Shown here: piece after piece, positions 1 through 9,362 of the stretch
Layout of the letters: every line of letters starts with the position of its first letter
Position numbering within the stretch: position 1 is the stretch's first letter
Assembly (NCBI RefSeq): GCF_016650815.1
Contig: NZ_JAEKEZ010000033.1
Location: 496,001-560,000 of the forward strand
From: Pseudomonas sp. TH31
GTDB lineage: Bacteria; Pseudomonadota; Gammaproteobacteria; Pseudomonadales; Pseudomonadaceae
Direction: 5' to 3'
DNA: 64,000 nucleotides
Notes under the pieces: generated by a model
Seen by the model: only the letters and a program-made list of their open reading frames with translations
What the model was told of the DNA's origin: nothing
The model's database searches: none
Position numbers and translations under genes: made by a program

Positions 1-479
1 GCGTTGTTGAGGGGCGATTAGTCGCGGGGGTCGTGCCGGTTTATCAACGACGCGAGGAGTTCGATTACTACGCGCTGTATGAAGAACGCTCCGAGGTTTA
101 CTGCGCGGCCGGACATCCGTTGTTCTCAGTGCCAGAGGCGGAGATCGGCACCAATGTGCTCAAGGACTACGAGTGCATCAACCACCGTTACGCGATTCAC
201 CGCGACAAACTGAATTTCGCCCACTACGACAGCTTTTCAGCCTCGGCGACCCAGGTGGAAGCCGTAGCGTTGCTGGTCAAGACCGGTCGTTTTGTGGGCT
301 TCTTGCCGCAACATTACGCTGCAAGCCTGGTGGCCCAAGGACAGTTTCGGGCGGTCCGCCCGGACCTGATCAGCATCGTGACACCGTTCAATCTGATCCT
401 GCGGCACAACACTGTACGCAGCCCTTTGGTCAAGGCGTTTGCCCAGGCGCTGGGGGTCGATTTGAAGGTTCCGGTTTGA
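1..479 (+). CDS. LysR-family transcriptional regulator, C-terminal part (truncated by window edge)
   Basis: The reading frame is open from base 3 and stops at 479, so only about 158 C-terminal residues are present. They look like the second half of a LysR effector-binding domain: a segment resembling EERSEVYCAAGHPLF near residue 26, followed by an alternating strand/helix pattern and a C-terminal stretch ending in a helix (SPLVKAFAQALG). The DNA-binding domain lies outside the window, so the target genes and effector cannot be given. A GTG at 33 is an internal codon and not the start. The family assignment is from sequence pattern only. Confidence 0.75.
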   Translation, partial: VVEGRLVAGVVPVYQRREEFDYYALYEERSEVYCAAGHPLFSVPEAEIGTNVLKDYECINHRYAIHRDKLNFAHYDSFSASATQVEAVALLVKTGRFVGFLPQHYAASLVAQGQFRAVRPDLISIVTPFNLILRHNTVRSPLVKAFAQALGVDLKVPV

Positions 480-548
480 GGGTTAAACGCATCGCGCAAC
501 GCCGTACGGCAGGCAAACCGTGGGCGACTTCGTTGCTCAATACCGCCG

Positions 549-992
549 TTAAACGTGAGTCAAATATGCGTGGCTTAGTGTTTTAATGCCCAAGCGTTGA
601 TAGAACGGTTCATTCCACCGCAAGTCGCGAAACGTGGTCAGGGTCAGACCGTTGAGTTCTCGTTTGCGCGAACATTCAATTGCCGTCAGAAGTAACTTTC
701 GACCAATACCCTGGCCCTGAAAGTGTTGGCTGACAGACAGCTCCTGAATATGCAGTTGGTTGTCGACTTCAATGGCTCCGAGAAAACCCGCAAGTGCACC
801 ATCGGCTGATTGCGCGACCCAAACGTCGGCGCTTTCTATGGCGTGCAGGTGTTGCCGTGCGTCGGTCACCGGAGCGTCGGCTAACCAGGCGAGTTCAGGG
901 TCGGCGCGAAACAACGCCGCAGCCGAACGCTCGATGGCGGGGAGGGAATTGGCATCGGTGGGTTGGGAGCAGCGAAGGGTGATGATGTTCAT
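549..992 (-). CDS. GNAT-family N-acetyltransferase
   Basis: A 147-residue protein of normal length for a single-domain GNAT enzyme, which moves an acetyl group from acetyl-CoA to an amine. The acetyl-CoA pyrophosphate loop is visible as QGQGIGRKLL near residues 92-101 (the R/Q-x-x-G-x-G/A signature), preceded by the strand IQELSVSQHF. A C-terminal NEPFYQRLGI segment matches the usual motif B. The substrate cannot be predicted. It stands alone, convergent with the LysR gene to its left. A long perfect inverted repeat separates it from the end of the arn operon upstream. Confidence 0.85.
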   Translation of the reverse strand: MNIITLRCSQPTDANSLPAIERSAAALFRADPELAWLADAPVTDARQHLHAIESADVWVAQSADGALAGFLGAIEVDNQLHIQELSVSQHFQGQGIGRKLLLTAIECSRKRELNGLTLTTFRDLRWNEPFYQRLGIKTLSHAYLTHV

Positions 993-1009
993 GCGGGCAT
1001 GGTAAACGC

Positions 1010-1109
1010 GTAGGAGCTGCCGCAGGCTCGGGCCGCGTTCGGACGATCATTTGACCTTTTCAGATCAAAAGATCGTCCGAACGCGGCCCGAGCCTGCGGC
1101 AGCTCCTAC
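1010..1109. repeat. REP-like perfect inverted repeat (39-bp arms)
   Basis: Arms 1010-1048 and 1071-1109 are exact reverse complements, separated by a 22-base loop. The outer ends read GTAGGAGCTGC / GCAGCTCCTAC, typical of intergenic palindromic repeats in fluorescent pseudomonads. It sits 10 bases past the stop of the last gene of the arn region on the minus strand, so the transcript would fold into a very stable hairpin there. A role in termination or 3' end protection is inference; there is no T-run. The same long arm appears at 35210. Confidence 0.9.
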
Positions 1110-1119
1110 ATGGATCGCG

Positions 1120-2696
1120 TCAGGGTTTGAGATGCAGCAAGACGTAGTCGTTTTTATCGAAACGTCCGGTTAGCGCGGGTTCCAACGCCCCCAACGACGT
1201 GCCTTTCAAGGCCTTGTAGTCGTTCTGGTCCATGATCACCCAGGCAGGCGCCGCGATGCTGCCCAGGTCCTGAGCCGATTCGGTGAAGACCGGTTGCAGG
1301 TCTTGTTCGATATTGACCATGAACTTGATCGCCTTGGCATCTTTACCCATGCCAAACAGCACCAGCGGAGCGGATTCTTGCTGGACCTGTGCGAAAGCGG
1401 CACGGCTGAAGGTACGCGAATCGTAGAGCTGACGCTCCACCGGCTCGAACACCAGGATGTAAACCGACCACAATCCCAGTACCGCGCAAAACGCCAATGC
1501 CTGCGCCCGCCATGTTGGCCGGAACAGCGCAGCGATGGCAATCGCTTGCAGCACGCCGAGCACGATCAACACTGGCGCAAGACCGGTGAGCTGTTCAGGG
1601 AAGCGCCGCTGTCCAACCACCAACGCAATGATCAACAACCCCGGAATCAGCAGCCAAAGCGCTTGCATCACGCCGCGCAATGCGCTGAACAACCGACCTC
1701 GCGTTGCCTGAAACGGATACGCCGCGATGATCGCGGCCATCGGCAGCATCGGCAGCACGTAACGGGCTTTTTCGCTTGAGGGATCGACAGCCCGACCATC
1801 ACGATCAACCCGGCCGCCGCGCAGTACAGCACCAGGCGCAGTTGCGGCCCGGCTTCGCGCGGGTTGGTCAGGCAAATGGCGGCCAACGCCAACAAGCCCA
1901 ACGGATAGGCCAGCGCATAGTTGCCCATGGAGCTGGTGAAGTAATACAGCGAACCGCTGGCCCCCTCACTGCCATCCATGCGCCCCATGAATTGCATGCG
2001 AATGACGTCCTGCATGAAGGCCGGGCCACCGCTGATCTTGGCCAGCAGCAACAGCAAGCCGACACACACCACCAGCAGCCCGGCAGCGAGCAATCCGAAG
2101 CAGAACAGCCGTTGCCACTGACGATTGAGCAGGAAGTAGCTGCACAACATGCCGGTAGGCACCACCAGGCCAATCGGCCCGCGGATCCCGAAGCCCAGCA
2201 GCAGCAAGGCAAAAATCAGCAACCAGCGACGGGGAGCACCGAATTGATCTGCAGCATAACCGAGGTAGAACACGGAAAACGCCACCGCGGCGAGCATCAG
2301 GTCCAGGGATACCGCCCGTGTTTCGGTGACAAACGTGTTGGTCAGCAACAGCAGGGCGATGCTCAGCAACGCCCAGCGAGTGGAGTAGGGCGCCAGCAGC
2401 CGGTACATCAACGTGACGATCACGGAACCTGCAATCGCACTCGGCAGCCAGGCACTAAACGCGTTCACTTGCCCGAACGGCAGCGACAGCAACCAGATGA
2501 ACAGGGTGGTCACTGCCGAATAGTCAGCGTACGGCTGACCATAGGTGGTGGGGAAAAACGTTGGCCCGTGGCGCAGCATTTCCTGGGCAAACAACACGAA
2601 CCGCGAATCAAAGCCGATTGCCGTCTGCTGATAAACCCCGACCATGAACAACAACAGTGCCAACAGCCCCAGAAGGAGGGACTGTCGGCGGATCAT
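1120..2696 (-). pseudogene. GT39-family (ArnT-like) glycosyltransferase, single-base frameshift
   Basis: Two overlapping frames make one multi-pass membrane protein of about 525 residues. The N-terminal piece has the GT39/PMT look: a first loop with a GFDSRFVLFAQEML acidic motif, then about ten hydrophobic segments. It ends near 1768 at SIPQAKK, and the next frame resumes with ARYVLPMLPMAA, a motif that follows directly in related enzymes. The break lies in a run of five T (1768-1772; A on the coding strand); six would restore the frame. Such enzymes move a sugar from undecaprenyl phosphate to lipid A or another envelope acceptor. It follows ugd by 23 bases and is probably the last gene of the arn operon. 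The ATG at 2696 avoids overlap with ugd. Confidence 0.75.
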
Positions 2697-2719
2697 GTCG
2701 GTTGGTTGAACCACCACCG

Positions 2720-4093
2720 TCAGGCAACCACAGGTGCGGAAGGCCATTGCTGATGAGGAATCGGCAGTTTGCGAGACTCGCCGCGGCCCATCGGGAAGTA
2801 CAGGAAGCCGCTGCGCGCCAGGCGCTCGGCGTCATACAGGTTGCGGCCATCGAAAATCACCGGGGCTGCCAGACGTTCACGGATCAGGTCGAAATCCGGT
2901 GCCTTGAATTGCTGCCACTCGGTGCAGATGATCAGTGCATCGGCACCGGTCAGTACCGATTCCGGGGTGCCCATGAGCGCCAGCTTCGATTCGTGCGGAT
3001 ACAAATGCTGGGTTTCCTGCATCGCTTCCGGGTCGAACGCGCGTACGTTGGCGCCCGCCGCCCACAAAGATTCCATCAGAACACGGCTAGGTGCGTCACG
3101 CATGTCATCGGTGTTCGGCTTGAACGCCAGGCCCCACAAGGCGAAGGTCTTGCCGGCCAGGTCGCCCTTGTAGAACGCATTGACGCGCTCGAACAGCTTG
3201 TGTTTCTGGCGCTCGTTGATGGCTTCCACCGCTTGCAGCAAGTCGCTGGAGCAGTTCGCTTCCTCGGCGCTGTGAATCAGTGCGCGCATGTCTTTGGGGA
3301 AGCAAGAGCCGCCGTAACCGCAGCCTGGATAGATGAAGTGATAGCCGATGCGCTGATCGGCGCCGATGCCCAGACGCACGGATTCGATGTCGCAACCCAA
3401 GTGTTCGGCCAGTTCGGCGATCTGGTTGATGAAGCTGATCTTGGTGGCCAACATGCAGTTGGCCGCGTACTTGGTCAGCTCGGCGCTGCGCAGGTCCATG
3501 AACATGATGCGGTCGTGGTTGCGGTTGAATGGCGCGTAGAGCTCGCGCATCACTTCACGTACTTCGTCACGCTCGCAGCCGACGATGATGCGGTCCGGAC
3601 GGCGGCAGTCGGCAACGGCAGTACCTTCCTTGAGGAATTCCGGGTTGGAGACGATATCGAACTCCAGTTCGCGGCCGTCCAGTTTGCCCAGGATATGTGC
3701 GCGCAGGGTGTCGCCGGTGCCGACCGGCACGGTGGATTTCTCCACCAGGATCACTGGCTGGACGCGGTGACGGGCTACCGCATCACCGACTGACAATACG
3801 TAGCTCAGGTCTGCCGAACCGTCTTCACTGGACGGCGTACCGACGGCGATGAACAACACTTCGCCATGCTGCACGGCAAGCTTCTCATCGGTGGTGAACT
3901 GCAGGCGCTTGGCCTCCAGGCTCTCCTTGACCAGACTGGCCAGCCCCGGTTCAAAAATGCTGACGTGGCCTTGCTTGAGTAATTCGACCTTTTTGGCATC
4001 GATGTCCATGCAGATCACATCGTGGCCGACTTCGGCCAGAACGGCAGCCTGAACGAGGCCAACGTAACCACTACCAAATACACTGATTTTCAT
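2720..4093 (-). CDS. ugd: UDP-glucose 6-dehydrogenase
   Basis: A 457-residue enzyme that oxidises UDP-glucose to UDP-glucuronate with two NAD+, supplying the substrate that ArnA decarboxylates. The N-terminal Rossmann loop is VFGSGYVG at residues 5-12. The catalytic cysteine lies in the GCGYGGSCFPKD motif near residue 260. The C-terminal UDP-binding domain has FKPNTDDMRDAPS. Its ATG overlaps the arnF stop by four bases (ATGA), so it is translated with the arn operon. In P. aeruginosa a sugar-nucleotide dehydrogenase also follows arnF. The other GDP-mannose dehydrogenase-like branch (AlgD) is less likely given the context. Confidence 0.93.
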   Translation of the reverse strand: MKISVFGSGYVGLVQAAVLAEVGHDVICMDIDAKKVELLKQGHVSIFEPGLASLVKESLEAKRLQFTTDEKLAVQHGEVLFIAVGTPSSEDGSADLSYVLSVGDAVARHRVQPVILVEKSTVPVGTGDTLRAHILGKLDGRELEFDIVSNPEFLKEGTAVADCRRPDRIIVGCERDEVREVMRELYAPFNRNHDRIMFMDLRSAELTKYAANCMLATKISFINQIAELAEHLGCDIESVRLGIGADQRIGYHFIYPGCGYGGSCFPKDMRALIHSAEEANCSSDLLQAVEAINERQKHKLFERVNAFYKGDLAGKTFALWGLAFKPNTDDMRDAPSRVLMESLWAAGANVRAFDPEAMQETQHLYPHESKLALMGTPESVLTGADALIICTEWQQFKAPDFDLIRERLAAPVIFDGRNLYDAERLARSGFLYFPMGRGESRKLPIPHQQWPSAPVVA

Positions 4094-4503
4094 GGGGCAT
4101 TCCTAAGAACAGGTGCGCGAGCAGGTCGAGAGTTGATGGTGATGACCCCGAGGATGACAAGGGCCACCCCGAGGCTTTTTGCAAGACTGAAATGTTCGTT
4201 GAACGCCGGCAGGCTGGCAGCCAGCAGGTACACCAGGGCATAGCTGATGCTGAGTAGCGAGTAGGCTCGCCCAAGCGGCAAGTCCCGCAGGGCGAGCAGC
4301 CAGCAGAGCATCGACAATGCATAGGCAAGGATCGCTGCCAGTACCACGCCGACGGCGGCCAGATCGACGCTGCCATCGCCCAGCGCTGTCAGCCATTGAT
4401 CGGGGTGCGGCAGACGACTCATGCTCCAGCGCATGCTTAGCTGCGCGGCACTGACCAGCAAGACGCTGCCCAGGGCAAAGGTGATTCCACGGCGCAGGTT
4501 CAT
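4090..4503 (-). CDS. arnF: ArnF, undecaprenyl phosphate-aminoarabinose flippase subunit
   Basis: A 137-residue small-multidrug-resistance-like membrane protein with four hydrophobic segments. With ArnE it is thought to flip undecaprenyl phosphate-L-Ara4N from the cytoplasmic to the periplasmic face of the inner membrane. An upstream in-frame extension to 4722 exists but overlaps arnE almost entirely. The ATG at 4503 instead overlaps the arnE TGA by four bases (ATGA), like the other junctions in this operon, and begins MNLRRGITFALGSVLL, a sensible first membrane helix. The typical motif RDLPLGRAYSLLSISYALVY is partly visible near residue 85. Confidence 0.9.
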   Translation of the reverse strand: MNLRRGITFALGSVLLVSAAQLSMRWSMSRLPHPDQWLTALGDGSVDLAAVGVVLAAILAYALSMLCWLLALRDLPLGRAYSLLSISYALVYLLAASLPAFNEHFSLAKSLGVALVILGVITINSRPARAPVLRNAP

Positions 4504-4844
4504 GTTTGTTGCCCCAGCAAAACCACACCGCCGATCACCAGTGCGACACCCATCCAATGGCGACGGTCGATGGTTTCGTGAAAGACGAAGCGGGCGACCA
4601 GGGTAATGAGTACGAAATTGAGGCTGAGCATCGGATAGGCGACACCGACTTCCAGGCGCTGCAACACCAGCAGCCAGACCAGAAGGCCAAAACCAAGGGA
4701 GAACAACGCCAGCCACAGCCACGGCGAGCGCAGTTTCTCGCCCAAACCGGACGTTTTACCGCGCCAGCTTTCTACGGCGTACTTCTGGGCCACTTGGCCC
4801 AGGCAGGTCAGCAGGCACGCGGTCAGCAACAGAATCAGGCTCAT
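4500..4844 (-). CDS. arnE: ArnE, undecaprenyl phosphate-aminoarabinose flippase subunit
   Basis: A 114-residue four-helix SMR-like protein, the partner of ArnF in flipping the aminoarabinose lipid carrier. The N-terminal helix MSLILLLTACLLTCLGQVAQ and the central VGVAYPMLSLNFVLITL segment are typical of the family. It overlaps arnT upstream and arnF downstream by four bases each (ATGA), which suggests translational coupling and balanced synthesis of the two subunits. Confidence 0.9.
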   Translation of the reverse strand: MSLILLLTACLLTCLGQVAQKYAVESWRGKTSGLGEKLRSPWLWLALFSLGFGLLVWLLVLQRLEVGVAYPMLSLNFVLITLVARFVFHETIDRRHWMGVALVIGGVVLLGQQT

Positions 4845-6490
4845 GACGCATCCTGAGGGATGATCAGAATCACCAGATTGCCTTGCTCATAGCGCTTGCC
4901 ATCTTTAGGCAGCAATTCCAGTTCCTGCAGTTCGTCGTCACCCTTGACCCGCATGACCACGCCGACCGAACCGGTCTTGCGAGCCTCTTGCATCCACTGT
5001 TGCACCTGATCGGTGGTGATCCGCCGATTGCCGGTGTCGGGAAAGTCCAGGCCGTATTTAAGTTCGCCGACGGTGTTGTACAGCGCCACTTGCGGACGTT
5101 GCAGGCGCCAGGACAGTGCCGCCGCCGCGCCCAGATCATTGCTCAGCAGTTGGCTGGTGCCACCCAGTTCCTGGACGTGTTCGAGGATGAACTGGTCAGG
5201 CATCTTGTTGGAGACCACCGAGTTGGGCAGTCCTGCGGGTATCAGCCCGATCAGAATCAGACTGCCAAACGCCGGTGCTGCCCAGCATTGCAGGGGCCGG
5301 AAAGCTTGCAGCAGGTTGGCCATGATCCAGCCGATCAGCGCGATAAACACCAGAATCAGGTGGTGCAGCTCAAGTTCGTACAACGGCTTTTTCAGTTGCA
5401 GGTAGACCAGTGCGAGCAAAACGACGACGCCCATCACCAGGTTCAGCAAACCGTTGATGCCCAGCGCCCGACCTTGTTCAAGTTTCAAACGGTCCGCCAG
5501 CGCGTTGCCCAGCAACAGGGCCAGTGGCAGCAGGCAGGGCAGGATATAGGCCGGCAGTTTGCCCTTGCTCAGGCTGAAGAAAATCAGCGGCATTACCAGC
5601 CACAACAGCAGGAAACCGATGCTGGCCTGGCGACGGGTCTGCCAGGCTTGTTTCAGCGCCGTTGGCAGCAACACCGCCCAAGGCAGGCTGAACGCCACCA
5701 GCAGCGGCAGGTAATACCACCATGGTGCGTCATGCTGGGCGTCTTCGCCGGCGAAACGCCGAATGTGTTCGTGCCAGAAGAAGAACCGCCAGAAGTCGGG
5801 CTCCTGAGCGTGCACGGCCAGGGCCCAGGGCAGGCTGATTGCGATGGCCACGACCACCGCAACGGGGCCGTAGACCAGCAGTTCACGCCAGCGTTTTTGC
5901 CAAATCATCCACGGCAAGGCGATCAGCACCGGCAGCAGCCAGGCCAAAAAGCCCTTGGTCATGAACCCCATGCCGCAGGCCAGTCCCAGCGCGGCCCAGC
6001 CCAACAGGCGCTGACCGCGGCTCTTGCTGTCCAGCGCAAACCACAGGGCAACCAGGCTTGCGTTGACCCAAAAGGTGAATTGAGGATCGAGGTTGGCATA
6101 ACCGGCCTGGCCGGCGATGACGGTGAAACTCATGTAGAGCAAAGCGCAGGCAAAACTTTTGCGCGGGTCGTTCCACAGGCGTCGGGCGATCAGATAGCAC
6201 AGCAATACACTCAGCCCGGTGGTCAGGGCCGAGGCGAAACGTACACCGAACAGATTGTGGCCAAACAATGACTGGCCGATGGCAATCATCCAGTAGCCAG
6301 CCACCGGTTTCTCGAAATAACGCAAGCCCATGAAATGCGGCGACACCCAGTTACCGCTCAGGAGCATGTCCTGGCTGATCTGGGCGTAGCGGGTTTCGTC
6401 GGGAATCCATAAACCGTGGGTACCCAACGGCAACAGATAGGCAAGCAGCATAACGACCAGCAACACAGGTAATGCCCAGCGTTTACTCAT
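4841..6490 (-). CDS. arnT: ArnT, lipid A 4-amino-4-deoxy-L-arabinose transferase
   Basis: A 549-residue inner-membrane GT39 enzyme that transfers L-Ara4N from undecaprenyl phosphate to lipid A phosphates in the periplasm, lowering the negative charge and the affinity for polymyxin. The first periplasmic loop carries GLWIPDETRYAQISQDM with the acidic pair near residues 31-32, the conserved metal/catalytic region. About twelve hydrophobic segments follow, and the LSKGKLPAYILPCL motif is near residue 320. The C-terminal 120 residues form a soluble periplasmic domain. It overlaps arnD and arnE by four bases. A close paralogue lies at 18528-20252. Confidence 0.95.
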   Translation of the reverse strand: MSKRWALPVLLVVMLLAYLLPLGTHGLWIPDETRYAQISQDMLLSGNWVSPHFMGLRYFEKPVAGYWMIAIGQSLFGHNLFGVRFASALTTGLSVLLCYLIARRLWNDPRKSFACALLYMSFTVIAGQAGYANLDPQFTFWVNASLVALWFALDSKSRGQRLLGWAALGLACGMGFMTKGFLAWLLPVLIALPWMIWQKRWRELLVYGPVAVVVAIAISLPWALAVHAQEPDFWRFFFWHEHIRRFAGEDAQHDAPWWYYLPLLVAFSLPWAVLLPTALKQAWQTRRQASIGFLLLWLVMPLIFFSLSKGKLPAYILPCLLPLALLLGNALADRLKLEQGRALGINGLLNLVMGVVVLLALVYLQLKKPLYELELHHLILVFIALIGWIMANLLQAFRPLQCWAAPAFGSLILIGLIPAGLPNSVVSNKMPDQFILEHVQELGGTSQLLSNDLGAAAALSWRLQRPQVALYNTVGELKYGLDFPDTGNRRITTDQVQQWMQEARKTGSVGVVMRVKGDDELQELELLPKDGKRYEQGNLVILIIPQDAS

Positions 6491-7371
6491 GCGCCTTGCA
6501 CTCCCAGCCAGCCTTCACGGCCTTCAAGGGCGCCGCGAACTACGCGGCCGGCCGGCAGGGTAGCGAGTGACTCGGGCAACAGGTCGCCCAAGGGTTGAAA
6601 ATGGATGTCACGCTGGCGAGCATCGGCCAGCAGCTGACGAAAATCGTTGGCCATCAGAATCCCTTCTACCTCGGCATGGATCGTGTAGACGTTCAGTTTT
6701 TCGGGGGTAAAGCGGTCCAGGATGAACGCGTTGAAATCTTTGGCAACCACGGTCGGACCGACCACCTCGTCAAAGGTAGGCAGGTCCACCGGGATTTGTG
6801 GCGCACCGAGGCGGCCATCGGCCAATATCGGCTGGAACAGGCTCTGGCCCCGGCAGTCGCTGTTATAGCGAAAGCCGAAAGCTTGCTTGGCTTCGATCAC
6901 ACGCTCGTCCGCCCGCCAACCGGCAGAAGCCGAGCAGTCGACTTTTTGCCCGAGGATATCGCTGAGGCAATCAACGCCCCGGCGAATCTGCTCGATCAAT
7001 TGCGTATCGCTCCAGCGCCCGGCGTTGGCCTGCCAGCCATGGTGATCCCAGGCGTGCAAGCCGACTTCGTGACCTGCGTCCCGGGCCTGACGCATCAGGT
7101 GCCCGAGATCGCGACCGATGGGTTTTCCTGGCCAGGCAGTGCCGGCCAGCAAAATATCCCAGCCATACAGGCCCGCGGCGTTGGAACGCAGCATCTTCCA
7201 GAGGAATTGCGGGCGGATGAGGCGCCACAAGTGGCGCCCCATGTTGTCCGGCCCGACGCTGAAGAAAAACGTCGCCTTGACCTGGGCCTCATCGAGGATT
7301 TCCAGCAACCGGGGCACCCCTTCTCGGGTGCCTCGGTAGGTGTCGACATCGATTCGAAGGCCTGCCTGCAT
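6487..7371 (-). CDS. arnD: ArnD, undecaprenyl phosphate-formyl-aminoarabinose deformylase
   Basis: A 294-residue polysaccharide-deacetylase (NodB fold) protein that removes the formyl group from undecaprenyl phosphate-L-Ara4FN, making attachment irreversible. The metal-binding start GLRIDVDTYRG (residues 4-14) and the HAWDHHGWQ histidine motif near residue 125 are both present. Its ATG shares one base with the arnA stop (TAATG), and its stop overlaps arnT. Confidence 0.94.
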   Translation of the reverse strand: MQAGLRIDVDTYRGTREGVPRLLEILDEAQVKATFFFSVGPDNMGRHLWRLIRPQFLWKMLRSNAAGLYGWDILLAGTAWPGKPIGRDLGHLMRQARDAGHEVGLHAWDHHGWQANAGRWSDTQLIEQIRRGVDCLSDILGQKVDCSASAGWRADERVIEAKQAFGFRYNSDCRGQSLFQPILADGRLGAPQIPVDLPTFDEVVGPTVVAKDFNAFILDRFTPEKLNVYTIHAEVEGILMANDFRQLLADARQRDIHFQPLGDLLPESLATLPAGRVVRGALEGREGWLGVQGA

Positions 7372-9362
7372 TAGCGCTTGTCCGCGATTTCGAGCATGGC
7401 TTCACGCAGGAAGAAGTCCAGCGTGTTGCCGATGGTTTTGCTCATTTCAACGGTAGGTTCCCAGTCCAGCAGGCGCTTGGCGTTGGCAATGCTTGGCTTG
7501 CGATGCTCCACGTCCTGGTAACCGGCACCGTAGAACGCCTTGCTTTCCACGTCGCGGAAACCGGCGAACGGAGGGAAGTTGGCACGCAGTGGATGCGCTT
7601 CGAACTGACGCAGCAGCTCTTCGCCCAATTGACGGATGCTGGCTTCGTTTTCCGGGTTGCCGATGTTGATGATCTGACCGTTGCACGCGTCGTTTTCGTT
7701 GTCGACGATGCGTGCCAGGGCTTCGATGCCGTCAGCGATGTCAGTGAAGCAGCGCTTCTGCTCGCCACCATCGAACAGGCGGATCGGCGTACCTTCCACC
7801 AGGTTCAGGATCAGTTGGGTGATGGCACGGGAGCTGCCGATACGGGCCGAATCCAGACGGTCCAGACGTGGACCCATCCAGTTGAATGGGCGGAACAGGG
7901 TGAAGTTCAGGCCCTTGGCGCCGTAAGCCCAGATTACGCGGTCCAGCAGTTGCTTGGAGACCGAGTAGATCCAGCGCTGCTTGTTGATCGGGCCAACGAT
8001 CAGGTTAGAGGTGTCTTCGTCGAAGTTCTTGTCCTGGCACATGCCATAGACTTCGGAGGTCGACGGGAAGATCACGCGCTTGTTGTACTTGACGCAGTAG
8101 CGAACCAGTTTCAGGTTCTCTTCGAAGTCCAGTTCGAATACGCGCAGCGGGTTGCGGGTGTATTCGATTGGCGTTGCGATGGCTACCAGCGGCAGGACCA
8201 CGTCGCACTTCTTGATGTGATATTCGATCCACTCGGAGTGAATGCTGATATCGCCTTCCACGAAGTGGAAGTTCGGGTGGCTGCGCAGGCGCTCGATGGC
8301 GTCGGAACCGATGTCCAGGCCGTAGACGTCGTATTTGTCGTCACGCAGCAGGCGCTCGGACAAGTGGTTACCGATGAAACCGTTGACGCCGAGGATCAGT
8401 ACACGGGTACGACGTGGAGCACGGCCGGATTCGGCGCCGCGCAATACGGACCCGTCTACCAGGCCCAGCTCGGCAGCCAGTTGCGGACCGCTGAGGTACA
8501 GGCCGTTATCGTTACGCTGACCGGAAGTGATGACCAGCGAGTCTTCACCGCAAGCGATACGCAGTGGATCAACGCTGATTACACGACCAGGTGCCTGACC
8601 TTCGTTGCCCTTGGCGACTTCAGCGCTCCAGACAATCAGTTTGTGCTCGCCCACTGCGCAGAATGCGCCCGGGTATGGCTGAGTGACGGCGCGAACCAGG
8701 TTGAACAGTTCTTCAGCCGGTTTTTTCCAGACCAGTTTGCCGTCGGCCGGGGTGCGGCGACCAAACACGGTAGCTTTGGATTCGTCCTGGGCAGTTTCGG
8801 TGACTTTGCCTTGCAGCAGGGCCGGCAGGGTGTCACGTAGCAGGGAAGCGGCGGCTTCGCGCAGTTTGCCATGCAGGCTCAGGGCGGTATCGGCACGGTC
8901 GATGGCGATCTTGTGCTGAGCGATGATTGCGCCGGCATCGGCACGTTTGACCATGCGGTGCAGGGTCACGCCGGTTTCGGTTTCGCCGTTGACCAGCACC
9001 CAGTTGGCCGGTGCGCGACCGCGGTAGGTTGGCAGCAACGAGCCGTGCAGGTTGAACGCACCTTTGCTGGCGGTGGCCAGCAGTGGCTCGCTCAGCAGGT
9101 TGCGGTAGTAGAAGGAGAAAATGTACTCAGGGTTGAGCTTGGCGATGCGCTCGATCCACAACGGGTGGTTTACGTCTTCCGGTGCGTGAACCGGGATGCC
9201 TTTACGAGCGCACAGTTGCGCAACGGAACCGTAGAAGGCGTTTTCCTTCGGATCATCGGCGTGAGTGAATACCGCGCCGATTTCAAAACCTGCGTTTAGC
9301 AGGGCTTCAATGCCGGCACAGCCGATATCGTGGTAGGCGAAGACAACAGCTTTTGCGCTCAT
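7371..9362 (-). CDS. arnA: ArnA, bifunctional UDP-aminoarabinose formyltransferase / UDP-glucuronate decarboxylase
   Basis: A 663-residue two-domain cytoplasmic enzyme. The N-terminal formyltransferase (about residues 1-300) has the catalytic FNLHGSLLP motif (Asn104, His106) and Asp142 in KRADAGAI. The C-terminal dehydrogenase/decarboxylase begins with the NAD loop LILGVNGFIGNHL near residue 322 and carries a YSVSKQLLD (YxxxK) motif near residue 465. It oxidatively decarboxylates UDP-glucuronate to the 4-keto sugar for ArnB and later formylates the ArnB product. Length and domain order match the E. coli enzyme. It overlaps arnC by four bases. Confidence 0.96.
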   Translation of the reverse strand: MSAKAVVFAYHDIGCAGIEALLNAGFEIGAVFTHADDPKENAFYGSVAQLCARKGIPVHAPEDVNHPLWIERIAKLNPEYIFSFYYRNLLSEPLLATASKGAFNLHGSLLPTYRGRAPANWVLVNGETETGVTLHRMVKRADAGAIIAQHKIAIDRADTALSLHGKLREAAASLLRDTLPALLQGKVTETAQDESKATVFGRRTPADGKLVWKKPAEELFNLVRAVTQPYPGAFCAVGEHKLIVWSAEVAKGNEGQAPGRVISVDPLRIACGEDSLVITSGQRNDNGLYLSGPQLAAELGLVDGSVLRGAESGRAPRRTRVLILGVNGFIGNHLSERLLRDDKYDVYGLDIGSDAIERLRSHPNFHFVEGDISIHSEWIEYHIKKCDVVLPLVAIATPIEYTRNPLRVFELDFEENLKLVRYCVKYNKRVIFPSTSEVYGMCQDKNFDEDTSNLIVGPINKQRWIYSVSKQLLDRVIWAYGAKGLNFTLFRPFNWMGPRLDRLDSARIGSSRAITQLILNLVEGTPIRLFDGGEQKRCFTDIADGIEALARIVDNENDACNGQIINIGNPENEASIRQLGEELLRQFEAHPLRANFPPFAGFRDVESKAFYGAGYQDVEHRKPSIANAKRLLDWEPTVEMSKTIGNTLDFFLREAMLEIADKR

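Noticed and set aside
1776..2753. Plus-strand 325-codon frame opposite the GT39 gene
   Set aside because: Low-complexity Gln/His/Arg translation; antisense shadow.
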